A DNA stretch of 54,165 nt, taken from assembly GCF_003400205.1 (NCBI RefSeq), contig NZ_QUQV01000020.1:1-54165 (forward strand), given 5' to 3'. The notes beneath the pieces were generated by a model that saw only the letters and a list, made by a program, of their open reading frames with translations, ran no database searches and was not told where the DNA came from. This document shows positions 36,982 through 48,012 of this stretch, piece by piece. This stretch comes from Bacillus sp. HNG. Lineage in GTDB: Bacteria; Bacillota; Bacilli; Bacillales; Bacillaceae_L. A program made the position numbers and the translations under genes. Within the stretch, counting starts at the first letter, position 1; each line of letters opens with the position of its first letter.

Positions 36982-37245
36982 CCCACTTATAGCTACGTTC
37001 CCGGATGTCTCATCAAAGAAGGTTAATTGAACGGTTTCTGTAAGGATATCAGCATAGCTGTATGAAACTCGCTCAAAGGAATTCTCATCCTGGTCTAGTT
37101 CAATTACAAATACAGAGGGGTACGTTTCAGCGAGCACTCCTGAGCGCTCAATTGTCTTTCTACGACCACCATTAGCCTTTAACGTAAGTCGCTTACCTAA
37201 ATTAGTATCTAGAGACCGTTTAATATCAAGCAAAGTTTTTGCCAT
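36976..37245 (-). CDS. veg: Veg protein
   Basis: An 89-residue protein, B. subtilis Veg, very highly transcribed in growth and reported to stimulate biofilm matrix genes. It begins [19 protein letters not shown] and contains [17 protein letters not shown] and [12 protein letters not shown] chose the ATG at 37245, with GGTGGAG about 6 nt upstream. Two strong promoters lie upstream and two terminators follow, consistent with a highly expressed single gene. Confidence 0.95.
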   Translation of the reverse strand: MAKTLLDIKRSLDTNLGKRLTLKANGGRRKTIERSGVLAETYPSVFVIELDQDENSFERVSYSYADILTETVQLTFFDETSGNVAISGQ

Positions 37246-37268
37246 TTCACTCCACCTCACTATGTATT

Positions 37269-37297
37269 AGTATACCAAAAAAATCACCGAACGTCAA
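37269..37297 (-). promoter_or_regulatory. veg proximal promoter (sigma-A)
   Basis: On the minus strand TTGACG, a 17-nt spacer and TATACT, ending 23 bp before the veg ATG. Confidence 0.85.
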
Positions 37298-37308
37298 ACA
37301 AAACTAAA

Positions 37309-37338
37309 ATTATAACAATGATACAAAATACTTGTCAA
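37309..37338 (-). promoter_or_regulatory. veg distal promoter (sigma-A)
   Basis: On the minus strand perfect TTGACA and TATAAT with an 18-nt spacer, 40 bp upstream of the proximal promoter. The paired arrangement recalls the B. subtilis veg region. Confidence 0.85.
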
Positions 37339-37472
37339 TAAATTTTTTCTTACAAATTTCTCAGCACACAAGCGATAGTATGCTCAAAAGTGAAGCCAAT
37401 ATGTATATAAATCAAGATTTCCTTTCATCGACAAATTTTTCACTACTTTTTATATGTAATAAAATACCAAAA

Positions 37473-37500
37473 GGACCTCTAGCGCTATACCGTTAGAGAT
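37473..37500 (-). terminator. Candidate yabG terminator overlapping the stop codon
   Basis: On the minus strand CTCTAACG and CGCTAGAG pair with one mismatch and a short loop, followed by GTCCTTTTGG. The TAA of yabG lies in the stem. The T-run is weak. Confidence 0.5.
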
Positions 37501-38380
37501 CCCCATTTACCTCTTCAACATCCAATCTTTGATAAGGCATACCTGTTCGTAGTACACCCTTTGTTTCAATCCCACCAAGACCTTTTTCCCCTGTTAATGT
37601 ATTGCGAAGAACATCCCATACGTTGATTCGTTCATCAAATGGAGTAAAACTAATTTTTGCTACAATATATACAGGATCTAATGCGTGTATATTGACTCTA
37701 GAAGGTGAACTTGCATAATTTGCCCCCGCCCGTATCAAAGACTCAAAATGAGACTGACAGGCGCCAGCGAAGATGACAAGTTGATCTAAATGCGGGAATT
37801 TTTTTCGAGCTTGCCGAACCGTTTGAGCAAAATGGCGGGAATGTCGGTATGCTTTTAGCTCCGTAATCTTTCCTTTCGATTTTAAATATGCATCATGACC
37901 AGTTATGACAAGAATATCGGGCCTGTATTTATCAAGTAATCCATCAATCCTTTCAGGCATTTCTTTTTCATGACAATGTACCCCATATACGGGAATACCA
38001 ATTTTTTCATATAACATCAAACATTTTCTTAAATAGTTAGGGTCACCATCAATATGCAGAACTCTACCCGGTATTTGAAAAAACTCTGCATTATTTGTAT
38101 ACCCACCTGTAGCATGATATTCACTTTTTTGTCTAATTAGCTGATAATCCTGCCGAAAAAGTCGATATGAATGATCAACTTTTTCTCGATCAGTTCGTTG
38201 TCTTTTCTGTCTTTCATCTTCATCCACTAGCACTAAGTCATCATACGGAGCATCTGCAATCAACCTTACATCCTCACCATATAAATAAACAGTTTGATTA
38301 TGTGTAATTTCTGTTACTTTGAACAATAAGTCAAACTGATGTGATTTACGTGCAACAATATCGCCAACCTTTATTTCCAT
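37493..38380 (-). CDS. yabG: Sporulation-specific protease YabG
   Basis: Mother-cell protease that trims spore coat proteins during coat assembly, under sigma-K in B. subtilis. The 295-residue protein starts MEIKVGDIVARKSHQFDLLF, and has RPDILVITGHDAYLKSK and a candidate catalytic Cys in IFAGACQSHFE. I chose the ATG at 38380, with GGAG 9 nt upstream; a TTG at 38395 has none. A MITE-like repeat begins 43 bp further upstream. Confidence 0.94.
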   Translation of the reverse strand: MEIKVGDIVARKSHQFDLLFKVTEITHNQTVYLYGEDVRLIADAPYDDLVLVDEDERQKRQRTDREKVDHSYRLFRQDYQLIRQKSEYHATGGYTNNAEFFQIPGRVLHIDGDPNYLRKCLMLYEKIGIPVYGVHCHEKEMPERIDGLLDKYRPDILVITGHDAYLKSKGKITELKAYRHSRHFAQTVRQARKKFPHLDQLVIFAGACQSHFESLIRAGANYASSPSRVNIHALDPVYIVAKISFTPFDERINVWDVLRNTLTGEKGLGGIETKGVLRTGMPYQRLDVEEVNGDL

Positions 38381-38411
38381 CCACACCCACTCCAACTTTC
38401 GAGGTTATTTC

Positions 38412-38579
38412 GCTATTGATGTATGTTCAAAAAGGAGGATGAAAAGGACCAAGAAGTTCGAGGCGGTGAAGCTTTGAGCACCGGAACGTATGCAATTAAT
38501 ACGTGAGGAGCGGAAAAGCAAACCAACGAAGAAATTCGATGTGTCATTTTCACCGGACTTTTTGAACATCTGCTATTGA
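38412..38579. repeat. MITE-like inverted-repeat element, family 2, copy a
   Basis: The ends carry perfect 12-bp terminal inverted repeats, ATGTTCAAAAAG (38423-38434) and CTTTTTGAACAT (38558-38569). The similarity continues imperfectly inwards for about 30 bp. The 8-bp sequence GCTATTGA stands directly on both sides (38412-38419 and 38572-38579), as expected for a target-site duplication. There is no coding capacity. A related copy lies at 47400-47608 in the opposite orientation. The element lies between rsmA and yabG. Confidence 0.85.
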
Positions 38580-38637
38580 GATGCCTCTTGTTAGCCTATG
38601 CAGTATCACCCTAAGTGGTGAGGAGAAAGAAGATCGC

Positions 38638-40102
<1,465 letters not shown>

Positions 40103-40180
40103 TTTTTATGAAACCTTTCTGGATTTAATTCGTCTAACAATATAGATACAAATATTACATAAGTATAACAAAAAAGACAA

Positions 40181-40319
40181 AGACATAAAAAGAAATGCTG
40201 AAGCGCCTTGCCCAGCCCCGACAAGCATAAGAAAAGCCGGCGAGAAGGATGCCGTTTATCCTTCTTGACGGGTTAGCTTATGACCTCGAGGGGCCAGGCG
40301 CTGAAGCTAGACATAAAAA
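40181..40319. repeat. Long palindromic intergenic repeat, family 3, copy a
   Basis: Between GCTGAAGCGCC (near 40197) and GGCGCTGAAGC (ending 40307) nearly the whole stretch folds on itself. Further arm pairs are CATAAG/CTTATG and GAGAAGGAT/ATCCTTCTT around a short centre. An 11-bp direct repeat, AGACATAAAAA, flanks it (40181-40191 and 40309-40319). Similar GTCTAGCTTCAGCGCC-type repeats are, from memory, common between genes in Bacillus. No coding capacity. It lies in the yabE-rnmV gap. Confidence 0.8.
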
Positions 40320-40341
40320 AACAGAGGAAATCTCCTCTGTT
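40315..40341 (-). terminator. yabE terminator
   Basis: Perfect 8-bp stem AACAGAGG (40320-40327) / CCTCTGTT (40334-40341) with a 6-nt loop and a T-run on the minus strand. It lies 10 bp after the yabE stop. Confidence 0.9.
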
Positions 40342-40350
40342 ATGTGAAAG

Positions 40351-41547
40351 TTAATTTAAGATTTGGATTTTGACCTTTCGTTGCCCCCAGCGAAAGGCTT
40401 GAGATTTTTCTGAGAAAAAGACATCAATTTTATAACCCTTAATATCAGTTCCCTTATCGGCAGCTATTGCATAGCCATACCCTTCGACATACACTTTGGT
40501 ACCTAATGGAATGATACTTGGGTCTACTGCAATAACCTTAACATTTGGATTCGCACGAAGGTTTATTCCCGTAGCGGTTGTTCCTGAACACCCACTACAA
40601 TACGCTGTATAAGCAGTAGATGATACATAGAATTCCTTCGCTGCATTAGCTGTACCACGGGAAACCTGTTGCACGATTTCACGTGTACCAACTGCAACAA
40701 TCTTATCCTTACTATCCGCTAGGGTTTCGGTTTTTATCAGATCTCTTGAAACTTCTTTTCCATTCTCAAGAACAACTTCATAGTGCTTTGCAACTTTACC
40801 TTCTTGACCAGGAGTTACAACTTTTTCCTTGCCTTTATCAATGTTGTTGTCCTTTTTACGTACAACCCCAAAGGCAACGGATTCTTCCACTACATCGGTG
40901 ACTTTTTCTACTCGTACAACATTAACGACACTATTTGCTGTAATCTGTTCTTCCATTCCTGGCTCTACTCGATCCAATTCATTTAGTGCAACATTTTGAC
41001 CTTTTAAAAAGTCAGCGACAGTAGTCGAAGTGGACCAAACTTGCTTTTCAGTACCGCCGTCATTAAGCGTCAGTTGAAAGGCTTTTTCAACTTCAACTTT
41101 CATATCTTTTGTTAACTTTGTATCTAAACTTGGATTGACTTTATCGTGTTCTGTAATTTCTACCTTCGCATCTTTGAAAAGATCTTCCACGGTTTTGACT
41201 GTTGTCCAGACCTTTTGTGGTTGGTTATCGACAACAATTTCAACTGGAATGGCCTCTTGCCACGTTACTTTCAAATTGTCCTTGATTGCCGTATCCATAG
41301 ATGGTGAAAGCTCGTCATGTTTCGAGACGTCAATCTCTAAATCTTGTAGAACTTCAGCAACCGTGTTTGCGTGCGTCCTTATAACTTGCTCTTTTCCATT
41401 TAATGATAGTGTAACTGTATCCTTGGTTGTTTCATATGCAGCATAACCTGAACCGGCACCTACTAAGACTATAAAACTACTTATCGAGACTATTAATCTC
41501 TTTTTGTGCTTCGACTCGGAAAACAGTTTTTTCATGTTTGTAAGCAA
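40351..41547 (-). CDS. yabE: Resuscitation-promoting-factor-like cell wall hydrolase (YabE-like): DUF348, G5 and 3D domains
   Basis: A 398-residue exported or membrane-anchored protein. It has one N-terminal hydrophobic segment (about 18-37), three DUF348 repeats (about 45-220; THANTVAEVLQDL, KTVEDLFKDAKVEI, STTVADFLKGQNV), a G5 domain (about 215-290), and a C-terminal 3D domain with three conserved Asp (STAYTAYCSGCSGTTATGI ... AVDPSIIPLGTKVYV ... AADKGTDIKG). It probably cuts peptidoglycan as a lytic transglycosylase. The TTG at 41547 has AAGGAGG 10 nt upstream; the ATG at 41535 would leave 22 nt. A consensus promoter lies 28 bp upstream. Confidence 0.92.
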   Translation of the reverse strand: MLTNMKKLFSESKHKKRLIVSISSFIVLVGAGSGYAAYETTKDTVTLSLNGKEQVIRTHANTVAEVLQDLEIDVSKHDELSPSMDTAIKDNLKVTWQEAIPVEIVVDNQPQKVWTTVKTVEDLFKDAKVEITEHDKVNPSLDTKLTKDMKVEVEKAFQLTLNDGGTEKQVWSTSTTVADFLKGQNVALNELDRVEPGMEEQITANSVVNVVRVEKVTDVVEESVAFGVVRKKDNNIDKGKEKVVTPGQEGKVAKHYEVVLENGKEVSRDLIKTETLADSKDKIVAVGTREIVQQVSRGTANAAKEFYVSSTAYTAYCSGCSGTTATGINLRANPNVKVIAVDPSIIPLGTKVYVEGYGYAIAADKGTDIKGYKIDVFFSEKSQAFRWGQRKVKIQILN

Positions 41548-41574
41548 ACGAAAAACGCCTCCTTCTCTCAGTGG

Positions 41575-41603
41575 ATTATATAAAGGATATAATAATCTGT
41601 CAA
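41575..41603 (-). promoter_or_regulatory. yabE promoter, perfect sigma-A consensus
   Basis: On the minus strand TTGACA, exactly 17 nt, TATAAT. It lies 28 bp before the yabE start, so the leader is short. The 170 bp from here to tatD hold nothing else I recognise. Confidence 0.88.
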
Positions 41604-41772
41604 CCCCACCCCTTCTTCACGTCACCGTTGTAAAATATTATGCAAGAAGAGTTTTTAAAAAGAAAGAATTAGTTGTCGACAAAGATATATATGAGACGAA
41701 GGAGACATGTAGAACTTTTTCTAATCAACTTATCATTGGACAAGCTACCCTACTATTTGACAAAAATTGCTA

Positions 41773-42540
41773 TCATTTTATGCCGAAAAATCGCATCGCA
41801 TTGTCGGATGTTTTTTGTGCAATTTCCTCAAAAGAGACCCCTTTAAGCTCCGCAATTTGCTCTGCTACATATTTCACATAGCTTGGTTCATTTCGTTTTC
41901 CTCGAAAAGGATGTGGTGTTAAATAAGGACAATCCGTTTCAATTAAGAGGCGATCAAGCGGAATCTCCGCTGCCACTTCTTTTGGCTTTTTTGCATTTTT
42001 GAAGGTAACAGGCCCGCCAAATGATATGTAAAAATTCATATCAATACATTGTTTAGCAACTTCTATACTACCCGTAAAGCAGTGCATAATCCCACCCACT
42101 TCACTTGCATTCTCTTCTTGTAGAATTTCAATAATATCAGCCGTAGCTTCTCGATTATGGATAATAATGGGTAGTCTTACTTTTTTCGCTAACGCAATTT
42201 GCTTCCTGAAGACTTCCTTTTGAATATCCTTTGGAGACTTGTCCCAGTGGTAATCAAGTCCCATTTCTCCTAATGCCACTACCTTCGGATGGGCACTAAG
42301 CTCTTCAATCCATGTAAGATCTTCATCCGTCATATCAATCGCATCAACTGGATGCCATCCGATTGTTGCATAAATAAACTCATATTGATCCGCTAACTCA
42401 ATCGCTCTTGTAATCGTCTCTCGGTCAAAACCGACAACAACGATTCTTTCAACACCTTCACTCAGTGCCCTTTCAATTACTTCTTCTAAATCTTCTTGAT
42501 ACTGTATTGCATTTAAATGTGCATGTGTATCAATTAACAT
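41773..42540 (-). CDS. tatD: TatD family metal-dependent deoxyribonuclease
   Basis: TIM-barrel nuclease of 255 residues, B. subtilis YabD. Metal-binding motifs are MLIDTHAHLN at the N-terminus, LGEMGLDYHWD, IIHNREA, GIMHCFTGS and the C-terminal ETDCPYLTPHPFRGKRNEP. It probably degrades 3' DNA or RNA ends in repair or quality control. Here it lies between metS and yabE, with a terminator separating it from metS. Confidence 0.95.
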   Translation of the reverse strand: MLIDTHAHLNAIQYQEDLEEVIERALSEGVERIVVVGFDRETITRAIELADQYEFIYATIGWHPVDAIDMTDEDLTWIEELSAHPKVVALGEMGLDYHWDKSPKDIQKEVFRKQIALAKKVRLPIIIHNREATADIIEILQEENASEVGGIMHCFTGSIEVAKQCIDMNFYISFGGPVTFKNAKKPKEVAAEIPLDRLLIETDCPYLTPHPFRGKRNEPSYVKYVAEQIAELKGVSFEEIAQKTSDNAMRFFGIK

Positions 42541-42572
42541 TGTAAAGACTCCTTTATTGATTTCTTGTATGT

Positions 42573-42599
42573 AAAAAGGACAGATGACTCTGTCCTTTT
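42573..42599 (-). terminator. metS terminator
   Basis: Perfect 10-bp stem AAAAGGACAG (42574-42583) / CTGTCCTTTT (42590-42599) with a 6-nt loop, T-rich on both sides. It lies beyond repeat 3b, 118 bp after the metS stop. Confidence 0.8.
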
Positions 42600-42601
42600 C
42601 G

Positions 42602-42712
42602 TGTCTAGCTCAAGAGACCAACGGCTCTCTGGTCTAAGTCACGTATAATGCACTTTCTGTCAGCGCTCGTCTAAATGCTTGTCGCCGATAGACGGGCGCT
42701 CTTAGCACTTTT
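42602..42712. repeat. Palindromic intergenic repeat, family 3 related (copy b)
   Basis: Starts with GTGTCTAGCTC, the edge sequence of copy a. It contains two hairpins: AGACCA...TGGTCT and a 12-bp arm pair AGCGCTCGTCTA / TAGACGGGCGCT (near 42662-42693). No coding capacity. It lies between the metS stop and the metS terminator. Confidence 0.6.
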
Positions 42713-42716
42713 CTTG

Positions 42717-44720
<2,004 letters not shown>

Positions 44721-44741
44721 CTATTCCTATTATATCTTCAA

Positions 44742-44771
44742 AATATACCTAAAGCACAAGAGTAATGTCAA
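44742..44771 (-). promoter_or_regulatory. metS promoter (sigma-A)
   Basis: On the minus strand perfect TTGACA, an 18-nt spacer and TATATT, 75 bp before the metS ATG. The implied leader of about 70 nt is too short for a T-box or SAM riboswitch. Confidence 0.75.
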
Positions 44772-44818
44772 TTTATACAGATTAATATCTATATGATAAT
44801 TAAAATAAAGAGTTACAA

Positions 44819-44887
44819 TTCGACAAATACAGTTAACTGCTATTTTTTTCGACAAAACTCGGTTGGTGTTTGTAGAATTTTGTCGAA
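44819..44887. promoter_or_regulatory. Three Spo0A boxes in the metS-abrB interval
   Basis: Perfect 0A boxes TGTCGAA occur on the minus strand at 44819-44825 and 44848-44854 and on the plus strand at 44881-44887. They lie 48-120 bp upstream of the metS promoter and about 150-220 bp upstream of the abrB promoter. The rest of the interval from 44888 to 45035 shows nothing I recognise. Confidence 0.65.
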
Positions 44888-45035
44888 TGGATTTTACATT
44901 TTTTCCTCTAATATGGTACAGGTTTTTTCAAGAAAAAGTAGATTGATAATGTAAATAACCTCATGAAACCCTTCTGTTATAAGACACAGCGTGCCAATTT
45001 TATACAAATTTTAAAAGAATTGTAGTTAAAAATGA

Positions 45036-45064
45036 TTGACGTTAAATGGAAATCTTGATATTAT
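45036..45064 (+). promoter_or_regulatory. abrB promoter (sigma-A)
   Basis: On the plus strand TTGACG, a 17-nt spacer and TATTAT, 75 bp before the abrB ATG. Two Spo0A boxes lie just downstream of the expected start point. Confidence 0.85.
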
Positions 45065-45080
45065 TATCTAGAAATCAATT

Positions 45081-45097
45081 TGTCGAAAATTGACGAT
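45081..45097 (+). promoter_or_regulatory. Tandem Spo0A operator of abrB
   Basis: TGTCGAA (45081-45087) and TGACGAT (45091-45097) are in the same orientation with a 10-bp period, just after the likely transcription start. This is the B. subtilis layout, in which phosphorylated Spo0A represses abrB from downstream of the start. Confidence 0.82.
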
Positions 45098-45139
45098 AGA
45101 GAGAGATAAATAATACAAATATTGAGAGGAGAAAAACAA

Positions 45140-45424
45140 ATGAAATCTACAGGTATTGTTCGTAAAGTTGATGAATTAGGTCGTGTTGTTATTCCTATCG
45201 AGCTTCGTCGTACATTAGACATCGCTGAAAAAGATGCTCTTGAAATTTATGTTGACGATGACAAAATCATTTTAAAGAAATACAAGCCAAATATGACTTG
45301 CCAAATTACTGGTGAAATTTCTGATGACAATTTCACTCTTGCTAATGGTAAGATCGTTCTTAGCCGTGAAGGTGCTGAACAAATCTTAAAAGAACTTCAA
45401 GAAAATCTTACAGCTGTAAAATAA
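45140..45424 (+). CDS. abrB: Transition-state regulator AbrB
   Basis: Global repressor of post-exponential genes. The 94-residue protein has the N-terminal swapped-hairpin DNA-binding domain (MKSTGIVRKVDELGRVVIPI) and a C-terminal multimerisation part. It is the only convincing plus-strand protein gene in the window. AGGAG stands 8 nt before the ATG. Spo0A boxes over its leader show that it is repressed at the onset of sporulation. It faces rsmI convergently, with a shared terminator. Confidence 0.97.
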   Translation: MKSTGIVRKVDELGRVVIPIELRRTLDIAEKDALEIYVDDDKIILKKYKPNMTCQITGEISDDNFTLANGKIVLSREGAEQILKELQENLTAVK

Positions 45425-45435
45425 TAGATGTTATA

Positions 45436-45464
45436 AAAAAGCTTCTCTAAACGAGAAGCTTTTT
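45436..45464. terminator. Bidirectional terminator between abrB and rsmI
   Basis: A perfect 12-bp stem AAAAAGCTTCTC (45436-45447) / GAGAAGCTTTTT (45453-45464) with a 5-nt loop is T-rich on both sides. It lies 11 bp after abrB and 5 bp from the rsmI stop. Confidence 0.92.
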
Positions 45465-45469
45465 CGTTT

Positions 45470-46345
45470 TTACAAATCGTGATATTCTTGGTAAATTTCT
45501 CTTTTTTGTTGATTCCTGTCTTTTGCCACTTGTTTAATGGCTTCTTTCGTTGTCATGGCCCCTGTCTCAACATAGTGGTTTACATGTTGTTCGATTGATA
45601 GGTGCTCCCACCAAACCTCTGAAGTCACCAACTCGTTTTGCTGGGCTCCTTCCACAACAAGACAAAATTCACCGCGAACTGTATCCTCCTCTGTCCATGC
45701 AAGGACTTCCTCCAAGTCGCCACGAATAAACTCTTCAAACTTCTTCGTTAATTCTCTGGAAACGGTGATTTGACGATTTCCTAATACCTCTTTTATCAAC
45801 TTCAACGTTTCTTTTAAGCGATGTGGTGCTTCATAAAAAAGCATCGTAGCTTGAATATGCGCTAAGCCTTCCAACTGCTTTCGCTTCTCTTTCTTATTTC
45901 GATCTAGGAAACCATAAAAATAGAAGGGTTGAGTAGGGAGTCCAGACGCAATAAGAGATGTTAATGCAGCGTTCGCTCCTGGTAGTGGAACGACATACAT
46001 CTTTTCTTGAACCGCTTCGACTACTAATTCATAGCCAGGATCAGAAATTGTCGGCATACCTGCGTCACTTACAAGTGCCACATCTTTTCCTTCACGTAAT
46101 AATGACAGAATTTTGTCCCCGCTCACCTTTTTATTATGTTCATGATAACTAATCACAGGTGTTTCAATTTCAAAATAATTACAAAGCTTTTTTGTTTGCC
46201 TTGTATCCTCTGCCGCAATATAAGCAGATTCCTTCATAATCTTAATTGCACGGAAAGTCATATCCTCCAAATTTCCAATTGGAGTTGGAACGAGATATAA
46301 AGTTCCATATTCATAATTTGGTTGAAAGCTTTTTTGCTGCCACAT
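45470..46345 (-). CDS. rsmI: 16S rRNA (cytidine1402-2'-O)-methyltransferase
   Basis: Methylates the ribose of C1402 in the decoding centre, using SAM. The 291-residue protein has the tetrapyrrole-methylase fold: TLYLVPTPIGNLEDMTFRA, AAEDTRQTKKL, and VSDAGMPTISDPG. I chose the ATG at 46345, with GAGGA about 5 nt upstream; a GTG at 46357 overlaps that site. It overlaps yazA by 35 bp and is the last gene of the tmk-to-rsmI group. Confidence 0.95.
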   Translation of the reverse strand: MWQQKSFQPNYEYGTLYLVPTPIGNLEDMTFRAIKIMKESAYIAAEDTRQTKKLCNYFEIETPVISYHEHNKKVSGDKILSLLREGKDVALVSDAGMPTISDPGYELVVEAVQEKMYVVPLPGANAALTSLIASGLPTQPFYFYGFLDRNKKEKRKQLEGLAHIQATMLFYEAPHRLKETLKLIKEVLGNRQITVSRELTKKFEEFIRGDLEEVLAWTEEDTVRGEFCLVVEGAQQNELVTSEVWWEHLSIEQHVNHYVETGAMTTKEAIKQVAKDRNQQKREIYQEYHDL

Positions 46346-46610
46346 AGCGTTCCTCACTTTCCATTGCCAGCAACCGTTCCTTCTCAGGCCGCTTTAATCG
46401 TTTAAACCTATATTCTGCGCGCATCGCTTCTTCTTTCGTTTCAAATTCCTGCGAAAATAACAACGTAATCGGACCTCTGCCTCTTGTATATTTGGCGCCT
46501 TTTCCCTCATTATGCTTTTTCATCCTCTGATGAATATCTGTTGTATAACCTGCATAATAGGTTCCATCCTTGCACTCTACGACATACAAATAATGCTTAT
46601 TCGTCTCCAT
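46311..46610 (-). CDS. yazA: GIY-YIG domain protein (YazA-like)
   Basis: A 99-residue protein that is one GIY-YIG (UvrC/URI-type) domain: [20 protein letters not shown] and later [18 protein letters not shown]. The family's biological role is unclear to me; some members are nucleases. It overlaps trmN6-like yabB upstream (14 bp) and rsmI downstream (35 bp), so the three are coupled. Confidence 0.9.
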   Translation of the reverse strand: METNKHYLYVVECKDGTYYAGYTTDIHQRMKKHNEGKGAKYTRGRGPITLLFSQEFETKEEAMRAEYRFKRLKRPEKERLLAMESEERYVAAKKLSTKL

Positions 46611-47340
46611 AAAGAATCGTCCTTATCTCTTTTGTATACTCATTGTGTTCATCATATACATATAGTGGAGGTAAAATTTTTAGATCCGCATTACCTTGTT
46701 TGATTCCTTCAACTAAGATCGTATTTGCCTCTTTACCCAACCTTGGATGTACAAATTGCAATCGCTTTGGTTCCACCCGGTATTGTCTCATCAAGGTAAG
46801 AATGTCCATTAATCGCCCTGGGCGATGAACAAATGCAACCTTTCCTCCTTGCTTAACCAATTGACTACTTACACGGACAACATCCTCTAATGTACAATAT
46901 ATTTCATGTCGAGCAATCGCAAGATGTTCATTTTTATTCATTTCATCTGCCTTAGGTGTTGGAAAATACGGTGGATTACACGTCACCACATCAAATTTTC
47001 CACGACCTAATTTTTCAGGCATGTCTTTAATATCCCCATGAATAATTGAAAGTTGCTTTGAAAGATCATTATACTCAATGCTGCGTTTTGCCATATCATA
47101 AATACGCTCTTGTATCTCTACTCCGGTAATCTCAGCCTTCGATCTCCTGCTTAATAATAATGGGATCACCCCATTACCTGTACATAAATCAATGATTTTC
47201 CCTTTTTGAATGGGCACATACACAAATCTTGCTAAAAGCACTGTATCCAATGAAAAAGCAAAGACAGAAGGACTTTGGATAATTCTTAAGTTCTCTGCTA
47301 ATAAATGATCTAATCGTTCACCATCATGTAATTGAACCAT
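46597..47340 (-). CDS. yabB: tRNA1(Val) adenine-N6 methyltransferase-like protein (YabB)
   Basis: A 247-residue SAM-dependent methyltransferase with motif [16 protein letters not shown] and the N6-adenine catalytic motif NPPYF. It resembles the TrmN6/YfiC group that modifies A37 of tRNA-Val. The exact substrate in Bacillus is inferred from the family. The ATG at 47340 has no strong ribosome binding site that I can see. A family-2 repeat separates it from yabA. Confidence 0.88.
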   Translation of the reverse strand: MVQLHDGERLDHLLAENLRIIQSPSVFAFSLDTVLLARFVYVPIQKGKIIDLCTGNGVIPLLLSRRSKAEITGVEIQERIYDMAKRSIEYNDLSKQLSIIHGDIKDMPEKLGRGKFDVVTCNPPYFPTPKADEMNKNEHLAIARHEIYCTLEDVVRVSSQLVKQGGKVAFVHRPGRLMDILTLMRQYRVEPKRLQFVHPRLGKEANTILVEGIKQGNADLKILPPLYVYDEHNEYTKEIRTILYGDE

Positions 47341-47399
47341 TGCATTCTGTTCCTTCCCTACAGTTATCTATGTATCATTATAAGGCTTTTCCTTAAAAG

Positions 47400-47608
47400 G
47401 ATGTTCAAAAAGTCGGCTTAAAATGACACATTGAATTTCTGCGTTGGCTTGCTTCTCCGTTCCTCACGTATTACCTGCATACGCTCCGGTACTCAAAGCT
47501 GCACCACCTTTAAACTTCGACGCACAGGATGTGCTAGTGTCGACAATGCCACAGGACGTGGCATTTTTGTCGACGCGGTCCTTTTCACCCTCCTTTTTGA
47601 ATTTGTAA
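47400..47608. repeat. MITE-like inverted-repeat element, family 2, copy b with extra module
   Basis: Opposite in orientation to copy a and similar along its length, from ATGTTCAAAAAG at 47401 to CTTTTTGAA ending near 47602. A module of about 58 bp (47518-47578) absent from copy a is inserted; it holds GCACAGGATGTGC and a GTCGAC-bounded GCCACAGGACGTGGC hairpin. TTAAAAG occurs on both sides (47393-47399 and 47609-47615), a possible but AT-rich target duplication. No coding capacity. It fills the yabA-yabB gap. Confidence 0.8.
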
Positions 47609-47618
47609 TTAAAAGATG

Positions 47619-47646
47619 AAAAAGTCCTTCCCGGTTGGAAAGGACC
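47619..47646 (-). terminator. yabA terminator
   Basis: Stem AAAGTCCTTCC (47621-47631) and GGAAAGGAC (47637-47645) pair on both strands with a short loop; on the minus strand TTTTTC follows. It overlaps the yabA stop by a base. Confidence 0.8.
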
Positions 47647-47999
47647 TATTTCTTATTTAAAAAGGAGAGACAAAATAAGCAGTCACCATCAGTACGGACA
47701 CTTCCATAATGAACATTACAAATATGAAAGCCCTCTTGATAAAGTCTAGCTAAATTGTCATATCCCTCTCCGATATCAACTAGTCTAGCTTCTGGTAAAA
47801 CCTTATCGTTTTTTTCCTCTTTTTTCTTTGAAATGGATTGATCAAGTCGGCGCCGTAAAAGGTCGTTCTCCATTTTAAGATTGTGATTCTCTTCAAGTAA
47901 TTGCCCAAGATGTTCTTTCAATTCTCCTAGCTGTTTGTACAGATTTCCAATTTGAGTCTCCATACTACTAACAGATTCAAAAATATCTTTTTTGTCCAC
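47646..47999 (-). CDS. yabA: Replication initiation control protein YabA
   Basis: Negative regulator of chromosome replication that binds DnaA and the DnaN clamp. The 117-residue protein has an N-terminal coiled coil (about 1-60; [20 protein letters not shown]) and a C-terminal zinc-binding part with HxxxC-like CNVHYGS and CLFCLSFL. I chose GTG at 47999 because AGGTGG stands 5 nt upstream and MDKKD matches the N-terminus of the family; GTG at 48008 lies inside that site. Confidence 0.94.
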   Translation of the reverse strand: MDKKDIFESVSSMETQIGNLYKQLGELKEHLGQLLEENHNLKMENDLLRRRLDQSISKKKEEKNDKVLPEARLVDIGEGYDNLARLYQEGFHICNVHYGSVRTDGDCLFCLSFLNKK

Positions 48000-48012
48000 G
48001 CATTCCACCTCG

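Noticed and set aside
38381-38440. Sigma-K promoter for yabG formed at the edge of the MITE-like element
   Set aside because: ACATACATCA resembles a sigma-K -10 only loosely and no clear -35 is present, so this was left out.
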